From an uncultured Opitutia bacterium (GTDB lineage: Bacteria > Verrucomicrobiota > Verrucomicrobiia > Opitutales > Coraliomargaritaceae), in the NCBI GenBank assembly GCA_937136395.1, contig CAKZOI010000040.1:1-34557 (forward strand): 34,557 nucleotides of DNA. The letters are read 5' to 3'. Of this stretch, positions 27,732-34,428 are shown piece by piece (position 1 is the first letter of the stretch; every line of letters begins with the position of its first letter). Below the pieces are notes generated by a model, which did no database searches, was not told the origin of the DNA, and saw only the letters and a program-made list of their open reading frames with translations. A program made the position numbers and the translations under genes.

Positions 27732-28274
27732 TCAGCCAAATCCGAAGAGGCGTTTAAAGAAGCTAAAGATACTGGGCTTCGGCGGAGGCGGTGCGCCAAT
27801 GCCCCCAGCAGGATCACTCACCTCTGAGGCATCTGTGCTTGGCGTATTTGCCGCAGGTGCTTGCGGCTCATAGCTCAACTCTAAGCGATAATCTTTGATC
27901 GTGGGACGCTGATCCACTGCTTCACTAACAGTCAATTTCAGCTGTTGGTAATAATCTTTCCCTGTGGATTCTAGCAGGATCGGCCCAAAGTAATAACTCA
28001 ATGATTCGTGCTCATAAATCACATACCAACCAGGATCAAGCGCTGCGGCATCCGATAGAATCTCCCCCGGGTAGCGTTGGTCAAAGTCTGCTTTCGATAG
28101 AAAACTGGTGAAAGGAATCGCTTCCTCTTCGATCACGCGAATGCCTGAAGCGACTTGCGCATGCGCGAAAAATGGACAGGCCGCAAAACAAACGAGCCAA
28201 TACGCCTGGCTTACTTGAAGCTGAACGCGAGAGCCCGTTCCCATGCGAGGATACATTGTAGTGAGCGATCTCAT
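27732..28274 (-). CDS. Secreted protein of unknown function
   Basis: An 180-residue frame; Met7 or Met11 could be the real start. A hydrophobic stretch ending F-A-H-A-Q near residue 40 looks like a signal peptide. The mature part starts V-A-S-G-I-R-V-I-E-E-E and has a compact region rich in Tyr (W-Y-V-I-Y-E-H-E-S-L-S-Y-Y-F-G-P). A Pro/Ala/Thr linker and a basic tail F-F-K-R-L-F-G-F-G end the protein. The ATG at 28274 overlaps the preceding stop by four bases (ATGA). Last gene of a three-gene operon. I recognise no family. Confidence 0.75.
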   Translation of the reverse strand: MRSLTTMYPRMGTGSRVQLQVSQAYWLVCFAACPFFAHAQVASGIRVIEEEAIPFTSFLSKADFDQRYPGEILSDAAALDPGWYVIYEHESLSYYFGPILLESTGKDYYQQLKLTVSEAVDQRPTIKDYRLELSYEPQAPAANTPSTDASEVSDPAGGIGAPPPPKPSIFSFFKRLFGFG

Positions 28275-28984
28275 AATCCGGAAGGAAGGTTGGCGCCATA
28301 GTCGCCACTGCCACCTTGCCCCGTTTGGGATCCACCAGTGGACGTTTGCCCAGTGCCTTCGGTTGCTGGAGGCGGGGTATCTGTTGCGGTGCCCGTCGAA
28401 GTCGACCCCGTGCTGGACGACGTGGTTTCAGTGCCAGTCTGCCCAGTGCTTTTTGATCGATTCACTTCAACCGTCTTATCAGGTCCGGCTCCACCGAAAC
28501 CAAAATCATCAAAGCTACGCGTTTCACTCGAGGGATCGCCACCCGATCCGCCACCAGTGCCTTCAGTAAGTGCGCCACCGGTGCCACTGCCTCCAACACC
28601 ATTACCGTCACCTTGCGAGTCAGTCGGCTGGCCTGCACCACCACCGCCAGTGTCAGTCTCTGGAGGAGTTGGTGGCTCATCGCCCTCAGTGCCTGCTTCG
28701 CCGGGCGCCGTCTTAGACTCCACCCCATCGACTCGCTGGCCACCACCGATCGTGCCGATTGCATCAAAATCTCGTTCATTCGAGCCCGCCGATGATTGCT
28801 CACCACCACCTTGGGTTTCAGCTGCAGGCTCCTGGCCAGTGCTGCCTTCAGCACCTGAACGCTCCGAGTTTTGAGCGGGCGGCGGTGCCACGCGACCATC
28901 AAATAAATTAGGGTCTGGTGCGGCGATTGCCGAAGACACCAGCATAAGTGCGATGCTCGAAAAGCTTATCGTTTGTCGGTGCAT
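28271..28984 (-). CDS. Gly/Ser/Thr-rich secreted protein of unknown function
   Basis: A 237-residue protein with a clear signal peptide (M-H-R-Q-T-I-S-F-S-S-I-A-L-M-L-V-S-S-A-I-A-A). The remainder is low complexity: Gly-, Ser-, Thr-, Gln- and Glu-rich blocks such as T-G-G-G-S-G-G-D and G-S-T-S-T-G-T-A-T-D-T, with no Cys in the mature part. Such chains are usually disordered spacers or surface polymers. It overlaps the upstream TPR gene by 19 bases and the downstream gene by four. Long Pro-rich frames on the other strand are artefacts of this composition. Confidence 0.72.
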   Translation of the reverse strand: MHRQTISFSSIALMLVSSAIAAPDPNLFDGRVAPPPAQNSERSGAEGSTGQEPAAETQGGGEQSSAGSNERDFDAIGTIGGGQRVDGVESKTAPGEAGTEGDEPPTPPETDTGGGGAGQPTDSQGDGNGVGGSGTGGALTEGTGGGSGGDPSSETRSFDDFGFGGAGPDKTVEVNRSKSTGQTGTETTSSSTGSTSTGTATDTPPPATEGTGQTSTGGSQTGQGGSGDYGANLPSGL

Positions 28985-30570
28985 TCGACGGTGATGGTTT
29001 GATTTGGTTTTGTGGCGTCGACTTTCAATACAATTTCTACAGTCTCATAACCACTACGTGTGCCTTTCACAATATAGACATCCGGATACAGATTTAGATC
29101 CATCTCTTTAAAGCGGTCTGGTGGCAATACACCGATAATGCTCACAAAAGTGCGCTTATCTGACTCGATACTCACAGAGACCTTCTCCGCCTGGGCATCC
29201 AGAGCCGCACGGGTACGTTTTTCCTCAGTTAATTGAGCAGGAGGCACCTTGCTCGGACGACTGCGCATCGCATCGTTAAAGAACTTAGCCGCCAGAGGGA
29301 AACGGCCCTCTTTAATGTATTTCTCGGCATTCGCGATGTTCTGACTGTAACGGATATTGGCGAGATACAGACTTGAAGCTTTTTCCAAACCAGTGCGGGC
29401 TTCTTTAGAGTTTACATCCAGCGCGACGGCTTCCTTGTAAAGATCACGGGCGGCCTCATAGCGCCCAGCCTTCAAGGCATCGTAGCCAGTTGCTAGTAAC
29501 TCCTCGAGGCGAATCGCTGTATAGTTCGCTTTCAGCTCGGCGAGGCGAGCTTCCTGTTCGGCTGTAGGTTTGAGTGCAATCGCCGCTTCGAGTGCTTTGA
29601 TTGCCGCAGGATAGTCGGCGCTTGCCTCTGCCGCAGCAGCTTGCGCGAGCAAGCCCGCATAATCACGCTCGAGAATTTTAGCTTCAATCGCCTTACGCTG
29701 ATTACGGATAAATGGGTTATTCGGATTTTCTGCAGATAAGGCATCCAATTCCTTCAGTGCCGCCTCGTATTGCTCCGCAACTTCAAGAGCTTTGATCTCC
29801 TTCACCTCGTCCGCAATTCCCTCCAATGCTTGCACCATGGCCAAACCATCAGTGGCATCAGGATTCGCCGAGTCGATACGCAACACTTCTTCATAGGCAG
29901 ATTTCGCTGCAGGCAATCGATAGGCTTCAAGGGCAATTTTGGCCGCTTCAAGGATGCTACCGATTTGTTGAATCGAGCGGGCTTCTAAATCTCCTAATAT
30001 CGCACCAGTCATTTCATAATCATTCACACTGACTTCGAAATCGCCCGCGTTGAGCGCACGTAGTGCGGAGTTATACGTTTCGACGGCTTCACGATAGGTG
30101 TTGACAAAGGCATCTTTCAAAAACTCCAAGCGTTTCAGTTCCGCGTAAGTTGAATCGTTTAGCGCGCGTGCTTTATCCGCCAAAGCCAAGGTCTCTAATT
30201 GAGCCTCAATCGACTGCAAAACTGCTCGATATGATTTTTCCGCACGATCCAATTTACCAGAATTGATCGCCGAGCGCGCCTTATCAGTATCGCGATTCAG
30301 CGCCGCCATAAATTCAAGAGGAATATCTCCCTGACGCACCGCCTCAGCAATATCGCTAGCCAATAGCGACTCGACTTTATCAGCGAGCTTTCGTAATTCA
30401 AAATCGGCGACTTCAGTATCTCCACGTCCCGAAACAGTAACACCATCCGCACCAGATGCATGCGTCGAATCACCGCCTGCTCGCGAGAGCATCAAAATGA
30501 CCAGAGGTAAAATAATCAATGCCCCTAAGGCGATTGCAACGAGGATGACCGGTTTTTGATTTCGAGACAT
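28966..30570 (-). CDS. Membrane-anchored TPR protein with PEGA-like C-terminus
   Basis: A 534-residue protein from the ATG at 30570 (M-S-R-N-Q-K-P-V-I-L-V). That start puts a single transmembrane helix at residues 8-29; the frame to 30666 adds an unlikely 32-residue leader. Residues about 60-440 are helical TPR-like repeats (L-N-A-G-D-F-E-V-S-V-N-D-Y, A-Y-R-L-P-A-A-K-S-A-Y-E-E-V-L, A-G-R-Y-E-A-A-R-D-L-Y-K-E-A-V). The last 70 residues (P-P-D-R-F-K-E-M-D-L-N-L-Y-P-D-V-Y, G-T-R-S-G-Y-E) resemble a PEGA beta-domain. It heads an operon with two secreted proteins; an envelope scaffold role is inferred. Confidence 0.82.
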   Translation of the reverse strand: MSRNQKPVILVAIALGALIILPLVILMLSRAGGDSTHASGADGVTVSGRGDTEVADFELRKLADKVESLLASDIAEAVRQGDIPLEFMAALNRDTDKARSAINSGKLDRAEKSYRAVLQSIEAQLETLALADKARALNDSTYAELKRLEFLKDAFVNTYREAVETYNSALRALNAGDFEVSVNDYEMTGAILGDLEARSIQQIGSILEAAKIALEAYRLPAAKSAYEEVLRIDSANPDATDGLAMVQALEGIADEVKEIKALEVAEQYEAALKELDALSAENPNNPFIRNQRKAIEAKILERDYAGLLAQAAAAEASADYPAAIKALEAAIALKPTAEQEARLAELKANYTAIRLEELLATGYDALKAGRYEAARDLYKEAVALDVNSKEARTGLEKASSLYLANIRYSQNIANAEKYIKEGRFPLAAKFFNDAMRSRPSKVPPAQLTEEKRTRAALDAQAEKVSVSIESDKRTFVSIIGVLPPDRFKEMDLNLYPDVYIVKGTRSGYETVEIVLKVDATKPNQTITVECTDKR

Positions 30571-30839
30571 AATTAATCTAAGAGATATACCGTACCATTT
30601 AACAATAAAAGCGTGTAATTGACGAAGTAAAAACGACGAATTAGAATGCAGGGCGGGCCTTAACATGGAATTCGATCAAGAATCCCGAATCTGCGGCACG
30701 GCTAATAAGCGAAAAGATAAAATAAAAAAATCAATTTGTAGAACTAGGCGGAGCAACCAACGCCTAACGGCGCGCCTGTCCTTCACGTTCGAGAAAGAAA
30801 TGTACGGCGAAAAGGGGTCAAACGCAAAATATAAAGATT

Positions 30840-30890
30840 CAACCCTCACCCCGGCCGGCTACCGCCGCCGAAAAGCAAATTCCTATCAGT
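30840..30890 (+). repeat. 51-bp direct repeat, copy A
   Basis: 50 of 51 bases equal copy B (32065-32115), same orientation. Both contain a GGCGG-cta-CCGCC type hairpin and end in AAATTCCTATCAGT. The two copies bracket the truncated tRNA and the PEP-CTERM gene. Confidence 0.9.
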
Positions 30891-30933
30891 TGAAACGAAC
30901 AAATACGGTGATAATGTAGAGCCGGGGATATAA

Positions 30934-30979
30934 TGGTGCTCCCGGGCAGATTCGAACTGCCATTTGCGGCTTCATAGAC
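30934..30979 (-). pseudogene. Truncated tRNA: T-arm, 3' acceptor strand and CCA, without the 5' half
   Basis: On the minus strand GGCAG-TTCGAAT-CTGCC is a perfect T-arm, followed by CGGGAGC, the discriminator A and CCA at 30936-30934. Upstream there is only a weak anticodon-arm-like stem with loop CTATGAA; the D-arm and the pairing acceptor strand (GCTCCCG expected) are missing. The T-arm equals that of tRNA-Met at 14472 except for one base. It is most likely a tRNA 3' end left by integration or by decay. Confidence 0.65.
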
Positions 30980-30998
30980 CGTAAAGGAAGCTTTATTC

Positions 30999-31028
30999 TT
31001 GTAATGTTTAAAAGCGTATAGCTAAAAT
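30999..31028 (+). promoter_or_regulatory. Putative promoter of the PEP-CTERM gene
   Basis: TTGTAA (30999-31004) and TAAAAT (31023-31028), 18 bases apart, lie upstream of the ATG at 31041. The predicted transcript would have almost no leader, which fits the absence of a Shine-Dalgarno sequence, but the match is moderate. Confidence 0.35.
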
Positions 31029-31040
31029 ACTGACACACTC

Positions 31041-31970
31041 ATGAAAGTAACTAAATTCACTCTGCTCGCGGCTGGCCTGCTGACTGCTTCTACTGCTTCA
31101 GCGGTGATCAACATCGTCACCATTCAGGTGGGCAACGCAGGCAACGCAGGCAACGCGGGCAAGGGTGGCGTGGGCTACGACTACCATATCGGCGCCTATG
31201 AGGTGACGAACAGCCAATACACGGCCTTCCTGAACGCGACGGCGGCGACGGACACGCACGGGCTCTACTCGTCCAATATGAGCTCCAGCACGCATGGCGG
31301 CATCACACGCGCAGGCAACTCCGGGAGCTACACCTACAGCGTGAAGAGCGACTTCGGCGACAAGCCGGTGAACTATGTGAGCTTCTGGGATGCGGCGCGC
31401 TTCAGTAACTGGCTGACGACAGGCGGCACTGAGAGTGGTGTTTACAATCTGAACGGAACGACGGCTCCGACCAACAACACGATCACGCGCGACGCGACGG
31501 CCTGGAGCAACGGCGGCGTCGCCATAGCAAGCGAGAACGAATGGTATAAGGCAGCCTATTACGATGGAAACGACGGCTATACTTTGTATCCTTCGCAGAG
31601 CAACAGCATCGCCACAGCCGACGCGAATTACAACAACAGCGTGGGCACGGTGACCGACATAGGTACCTATGCCGCAGACCCGAGCTACTACGGCACCTTC
31701 GACCAAGGGGGCAATGTGTGGGAGTGGAATGATACTATTGTAGGCGACGTTTCCCGCGGGCGGCGGGGCGGCTCGTTCAACAGCGGCGACGCCAACCTGC
31801 AGTCCTCGTTCCGTAGTTACGGCGGCAATCCGGCGCTCGAGGGCAACTACCTCGGATTCCGCGTCTCCAGCCTCGCGCCTATTCCTGAACCGTCCACCTA
31901 CGCTGCGATCTTTGGCAGCCTAGCGCTGGCGATTGCAATCGTGCGCCGCAAAGGGCGCGGCACCCTTTAA
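31041..31970 (+). CDS. SUMF1-like PEP-CTERM surface protein
   Basis: A 309-residue protein. Residues 1-21 are a signal peptide (ends A-S-A). Residues about 45-285 have the formylglycine-generating enzyme fold signature: Y-E-V-T-N-S-Q-Y near 53-60, P-V-N-Y-V-S-F-W-D-A near 109-118, L-x-S-E-x-E-W-Y-K-A-A-Y-like A-S-E-N-E-W-Y-K-A-A-Y near 163-173, G-N-V-W-E-W near 223-228, R-G-G-S-F near 240-244 and Y-L-G-F-R near 271-275. The end P-E-P-S-T-Y, a hydrophobic helix and R-R-K is a PEP-CTERM sorting tail. There is no cysteine at all, so the copper-binding Cys pair of true FGE enzymes is missing; a structural or binding role is more likely. A Gly-Asn-Ala repeat lies at residues 31-40. Confidence 0.9.
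   Translation: MKVTKFTLLAAGLLTASTASAVINIVTIQVGNAGNAGNAGKGGVGYDYHIGAYEVTNSQYTAFLNATAATDTHGLYSSNMSSSTHGGITRAGNSGSYTYSVKSDFGDKPVNYVSFWDAARFSNWLTTGGTESGVYNLNGTTAPTNNTITRDATAWSNGGVAIASENEWYKAAYYDGNDGYTLYPSQSNSIATADANYNNSVGTVTDIGTYAADPSYYGTFDQGGNVWEWNDTIVGDVSRGRRGGSFNSGDANLQSSFRSYGGNPALEGNYLGFRVSSLAPIPEPSTYAAIFGSLALAIAIVRRKGRGTL
31131..31160 (+). repeat. 9-bp tandem repeat inside the PEP-CTERM gene
   Basis: GGCAACGCA, GGCAACGCA, GGCAACGCG then GGC, encoding Gly-Asn-Ala three times just after the signal peptide. Copy number could change in frame by slippage. Confidence 0.8.
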
Positions 31971-31976
31971 TCTTTT
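31950..31976 (+). terminator. Terminator overlapping the stop codon of the PEP-CTERM gene
   Basis: AAAGGG pairs with CCCTTT around a 7-base loop (31950-31968). The last T of the stem is the first base of the TAA stop, and AATCTTTTTC follows. Confidence 0.65.
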
Positions 31977-32064
31977 TCTCATTTATCCTTTATCGCCCAC
32001 TCGCTACTACTTGTAGCATACTTTCTCAGTGTACAGGCTAGGGTTGCACACGAAGCTAACAGAT

Positions 32065-32115
32065 CAACCCTCACCCCGGGCGGCTACCGCCGCCGAAAAG
32101 CAAATTCCTATCAGT
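32065..32115 (+). repeat. 51-bp direct repeat, copy B
   Basis: Differs from copy A (30840-30890) at one position (GGGC for GGCC). It lies about 95 bases after the PEP-CTERM stop. Together the copies define a 1.28 kb segment. Confidence 0.9.
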
Positions 32116-32146
32116 GGGGCATATCAAGACGCTGTAGTCAATTCCA

Positions 32147-32179
32147 CTCGTGCCTCGCTCCATGACTACGCTCCACGTT
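32147..32179 (+). repeat. CTCGT-CCTCGCTC...CTCCACGTT segment, copy 1
   Basis: Shares CTCGT, CCTCGCTC, ACTACGC and CTCCACGTT in order with 32963-32999, with short indels between the blocks. Each copy stands just before an accessory ORF. Confidence 0.55.
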
Positions 32180-32338
32180 GAACCGATTCCAGGTAAATTA
32201 ATGAAGGGGAGAGCCGACGAGTTTTACTATGACGATGAAGTCGTAGCCTATTTGAAGTCCAAGCTCGAACCAGTCGATCCAGCGAATGCGAGTGATGCCG
32301 CCAGTGTTAATCTAGATCAGTCGGCTCGCATCCGCTGA
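32150..32338 (+). CDS. Doubtful small ORF
   Basis: A 62-codon frame, or 58 codons from the second ATG at 32162. Its first 10 codons fall inside the repeated segment 32147-32179, so the beginning is not independent coding sequence. The remainder (G-R-A-D-E-F-Y-Y-D-D-E-V-V-A-Y-L-K-S-K-L) is protein-like and could be a small helical protein or the remnant of a longer gene. No family is recognised. Confidence 0.25.
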   Translation: MPRSMTTLHVEPIPGKLMKGRADEFYYDDEVVAYLKSKLEPVDPANASDAASVNLDQSARIR

Positions 32339-32366
32339 TCTCCACGATGGAGAAAGAAAAGCCAGC

Positions 32367-32391
32367 TTGACTTGTGTGGCATATGCAACAC
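32367..32391 (+). promoter_or_regulatory. Promoter -35 and palindromic operator of the toxin-antitoxin pair
   Basis: TTGACT (32367-32372) is a good -35. Directly after it, GTGTGGCATATGCAACAC (32374-32391) is a palindrome with one mismatched pair in 18 bases. Ribbon-helix-helix antitoxins of the DinJ type repress their own operon by binding such palindromes. No strong -10 is visible. Confidence 0.55.
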
Positions 32392-32402
32392 ATTCTGAAG
32401 GT

Positions 32403-32657
32403 ATGAAAACAGCAGCTATACACAGTCGTATCGACCCGGAGACGAAGGAAAAAGCGGAAACAATTCTTCATCGTCTTGGCATGAGCCCCACCGAAGCCAT
32501 TCGGATGTTTTACACGCAGATCACTCTACGGAACGGCCTACCTTTTACTGTGGAAATCCCGAATGAAGAAACAGAAAGGGCTTTGGAGGACTCGCGTTTG
32601 GGGCGCAATCTGGAGCGTTTCAAAAGCGCCGATGCCCTGATTGACAGCTGGAAATAA
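32403..32657 (+). CDS. dinJ: RelB/DinJ family antitoxin
   Basis: An 84-residue protein. The start at 32403 is preceded by GAAGG and gives M-K-T-A-A-I-H-S-R-I-D-P-E-T-K-E-K-A-E-T-I-L, the DinJ ribbon-helix-helix pattern; an upstream Met at 32367 lies in the promoter and is rejected. The segment L-G-M-S-P-T-E-A-I-R-M-F-Y near 25-37 continues the DNA-binding fold. The C-terminal half (E-E-T-E-R-A-L-E-D-S-R and on) would wrap the toxin. Its TAA is directly followed by the toxin ATG. It should neutralise the toxin and repress the operon. Confidence 0.92.
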   Translation: MKTAAIHSRIDPETKEKAETILHRLGMSPTEAIRMFYTQITLRNGLPFTVEIPNEETERALEDSRLGRNLERFKSADALIDSWK

Positions 32658-32930
32658 ATGAAGCCGGTCATCCAAACCAGCCAGTTTAAGAAGGATATTA
32701 GACGCCTGAAGAAAAGAGGAAAGGATCTCGAAAAGCTGGGAGATGTCGTTCGACTACTCGCAGCGGATGAGCCTCTCGAAGAAAAGCACCGCGATCATGC
32801 TTTGATTGGCAGGTGGGTTGGCTCCAGGGATTGTCACGTCGAGCCTGACTGGATACTAATTTATCGAAATGAGTCCGAATCATTATACTTGGAACGTTCT
32901 GGAAGTCACAGTGACCTCTTCAAAAAATAG
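32658..32930 (+). CDS. yafQ: YafQ-type mRNA interferase toxin
   Basis: A 90-residue RelE-superfamily toxin that cuts mRNA on the ribosome. The catalytic set of E. coli YafQ (His50, His63, Asp67, His87, Phe91) appears here with a constant shift of three: His47, His60, Asp64, His84 and Phe88, in D-H-A-L, R-D-C-H-V-E-P-D-W and G-S-H-S-D-L-F. All key residues are present, so it should be active. It follows the antitoxin without a gap. The stop codon lies in a hairpin (ATAGCTCC/GGAGCTAT, 32927-32950) whose T-run is on the minus strand. Confidence 0.94.
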   Translation: MKPVIQTSQFKKDIRRLKKRGKDLEKLGDVVRLLAADEPLEEKHRDHALIGRWVGSRDCHVEPDWILIYRNESESLYLERSGSHSDLFKK

Positions 32931-32962
32931 CTCCATCCAGACGGAGCTATCAACTCCGTTCG

Positions 32963-32999
32963 CTCGTCCCTCGCTCACTACGCGATAGTCCTCCACGTT
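32963..32999 (+). repeat. CTCGT-CCTCGCTC...CTCCACGTT segment, copy 2
   Basis: Partner of 32147-32179. It sits between the toxin and the lipoprotein gene. Confidence 0.55.
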
Positions 33000-33104
33000 C
33001 TCCATAAAATGGCCCAAGCACCCGAAAGTGAATTCGAGATGATCGCCTCACTCATCGAAACCAGATTTTTCTTACGCGGCAAGATGCCTAGTCTCATTCC
33101 AATC

Positions 33105-33713
33105 ATGCCCAAGTCGCCCAGATTGTTGCACCTTGTGGCTGCTGTTCTCGTCGTTCTTGTTCTTTCCGGCTGTTCATCTCTGGAAATTCCAGAAGAGCTG
33201 AAAATGGACGAGCTGCGCTACGATGCGTCCACCAGCCATTCTGTGGGATCCGCCGGATTGAACAAGGGATTCAAGGTCTACGAACTTGACGACGATGTTG
33301 CCGATCTCGTGAATTCGCGCGGTCTGGAGTTCCTGAACACGATGCCGTCCGCGCTGAGTTACAAGCCGGTGAAGAGCAAGCCAGGATATGAAGGTAGCAT
33401 TGATCGGTATTCGTTCACCGAATGGCAAAGCCTGCCGGTCCCGCAAGATGCGCGCTGGAATTACAACTCGTCGTATCCCAAATTTGATCGAGAGCGGCCT
33501 GTTCTTGCGGATTACTATGGTGGTCACCCGCGCTTGGTTGGCGCCGATCCGGCATCCAACTTTCATGAGGCCATCGATCCTGCGCAACGGGAACGCTTTC
33601 AGCGCGTGATTCTCGGAAAGGGGGGCTACTTTTCCTACGGTGGGTTCCGCAACAAGGAATTGATCGTCATCGACCTGGATGGAAACAAGATCTACCACTT
33701 GTATGTGCGATGA
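33105..33713 (+). CDS. Lipoprotein of unknown function
   Basis: A 202-residue protein from the ATG at 33105 (M-P-K-S-P-R-L-L-H-L), which gives a short lipoprotein signal: hydrophobic A-A-V-L-V-V-L-V-L and the lipobox L-S-G-C with the acylated Cys at residue 23. ATGs at 33084 and further upstream are possible but lengthen the head. The mature protein is Tyr- and Arg-rich (Y-S-F-T-E-W-Q-S-L-P-V-P, F-S-Y-G-G-F-R-N-K-E-L-I-V-I-D-L-D-G-N-K-I-Y-H-L-Y-V-R) without cysteines after the lipobox. I recognise no family. GC content is higher than in the next gene. Confidence 0.8.
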   Translation: MPKSPRLLHLVAAVLVVLVLSGCSSLEIPEELKMDELRYDASTSHSVGSAGLNKGFKVYELDDDVADLVNSRGLEFLNTMPSALSYKPVKSKPGYEGSIDRYSFTEWQSLPVPQDARWNYNSSYPKFDRERPVLADYYGGHPRLVGADPASNFHEAIDPAQRERFQRVILGKGGYFSYGGFRNKELIVIDLDGNKIYHLYVR

Positions 33714-33981
33714 TGGGTGTTTAGCCTACCACAGGAAAAGATAGCTTTGATTTTTGGTGTTTTCGCGCAGCCAAACGATCCCACCACTTGCCACTCACTC
33801 CATCCATACCTATTAATCCGGCTTTGAAGTATTAGCGTTTTCAAAAATAGGAGAACAAGGCGTCGCTCTCAACACCTGCCCCGCCACGAGTTCAATCCGC
33901 CATGCCAATTCCACCTTCAACCCACAGTCGAATCCGCGCCCACGGGCAGGTGTGAGGGGACTTCGACGTTCTGCGAAAGAA
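33714..33981. other. Intergenic region with a 10-bp inverted repeat
   Basis: ACACCTGCCC (33872-33881) and GGGCAGGTGT (33944-33953) are perfect inverted arms 62 bases apart, ending 28 bases before the next start codon. No gene or terminator is recognised. Confidence 0.5.
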
Positions 33982-34428
33982 ATGGATGTAATCGAACAAA
34001 GCTTAATCGATAGCACAGAGAACTTCGAGTGCCGAGAATGCAGAAAAAGAATCTGCAACAGGAGCAACATGATTCCAGAAGCAGTTGCAGATGTCTTGTA
34101 TTCAAAGGAAGAAAGAGTCTTTCAGTTTACGGATGAAGCAGGAGAGAAAGCCATCGAACACCTGAGAGGATGCTCTGACTGCCAGTCTTGGTTTCGAAGC
34201 ATCATCCCCGAAGAAATAATTGAAAGAAATGAAAGAGCTTCCCACTACTGCTGTATGTCCATGTATTGTGCTATGGAAGAGTATGGAGAAATGGATATAC
34301 CGAGAATCTCTTTTAGAATGTATCGCGGAGAAGATCCGCTGTGGTGCATAAATGGAAAGATGATGTCAGCATTCAGATTCTGCCCTTGGTGTGCCAAACC
34401 GATGCCCGACAAACCCTTTACAGAATAA
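33982..34428 (+). CDS. Cys-rich orphan protein, probably metal-binding
   Basis: A 148-residue protein from the ATG at 33982, chosen because an A-rich GAAAGAA precedes it and the 10 residues before it look non-coding. It has eleven cysteines, with C-x-x-C pairs at 17/20, 64/67 and 134/137, an H-Y-C-C-M-S-M-Y-C cluster at 88-96 and a final F-C-P-W-C. Such spacing suggests one or two zinc sites. There is no signal peptide, so it is cytoplasmic. The gene is more AT-rich than its surroundings and its stop is directly followed by an attC-like hairpin. The function is unknown. Confidence 0.78.
   Translation: MDVIEQSLIDSTENFECRECRKRICNRSNMIPEAVADVLYSKEERVFQFTDEAGEKAIEHLRGCSDCQSWFRSIIPEEIIERNERASHYCCMSMYCAMEEYGEMDIPRISFRMYRGEDPLWCINGKMMSAFRFCPWCAKPMPDKPFTE

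Larger units (their letters stand above)
30571..31040. other. Intergenic boundary region with repeat, tRNA fragment and promoter
   Basis: No credible gene; an 84-codon plus-strand frame at 30665-30919 is Lys/Arg-rich and runs through the 51-bp repeat. The region holds copy A of the 51-bp repeat (30840-30890), a truncated tRNA 3' half (30934-30979) and a promoter-like sequence (30999-31028). It separates core genes on the minus strand from accessory genes on the plus strand. Confidence 0.6.
31977..32402. other. Intergenic region before the toxin-antitoxin pair
   Basis: It holds copy B of the 51-bp repeat, a CTCGTGCCTCGCTC-type segment at 32147-32179 that recurs at 32963-32999, a doubtful 62-codon ORF, a CTCCA-cga-TGGAG hairpin at 32340-32352 and the antitoxin operator. 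Confidence 0.5.

Noticed and set aside
28338-28874. Pro/Ser-rich 178-codon plus-strand frame
   Set aside because: Antisense shadow of the Gly/Ser/Thr-rich secreted protein gene, whose signal peptide and operon overlaps support the minus strand.
30665-30919. 84-codon Lys/Arg-rich plus-strand ORF
   Set aside because: It runs through the 51-bp repeat, has no family resemblance or start context, and its composition follows the local AAA-rich DNA.
31098-31706. 202-codon minus-strand frame opposite the PEP-CTERM gene
   Set aside because: Val/Arg/Ala-rich shadow of a GC-rich gene with strong codon bias; the plus-strand protein has a signal peptide and a sorting tail.
31041-31970. Diversity-generating retroelement target
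   Set aside because: The fold is one that such elements use, but no template repeat, no reverse transcriptase and no adenine-biased variable region are visible in the window.
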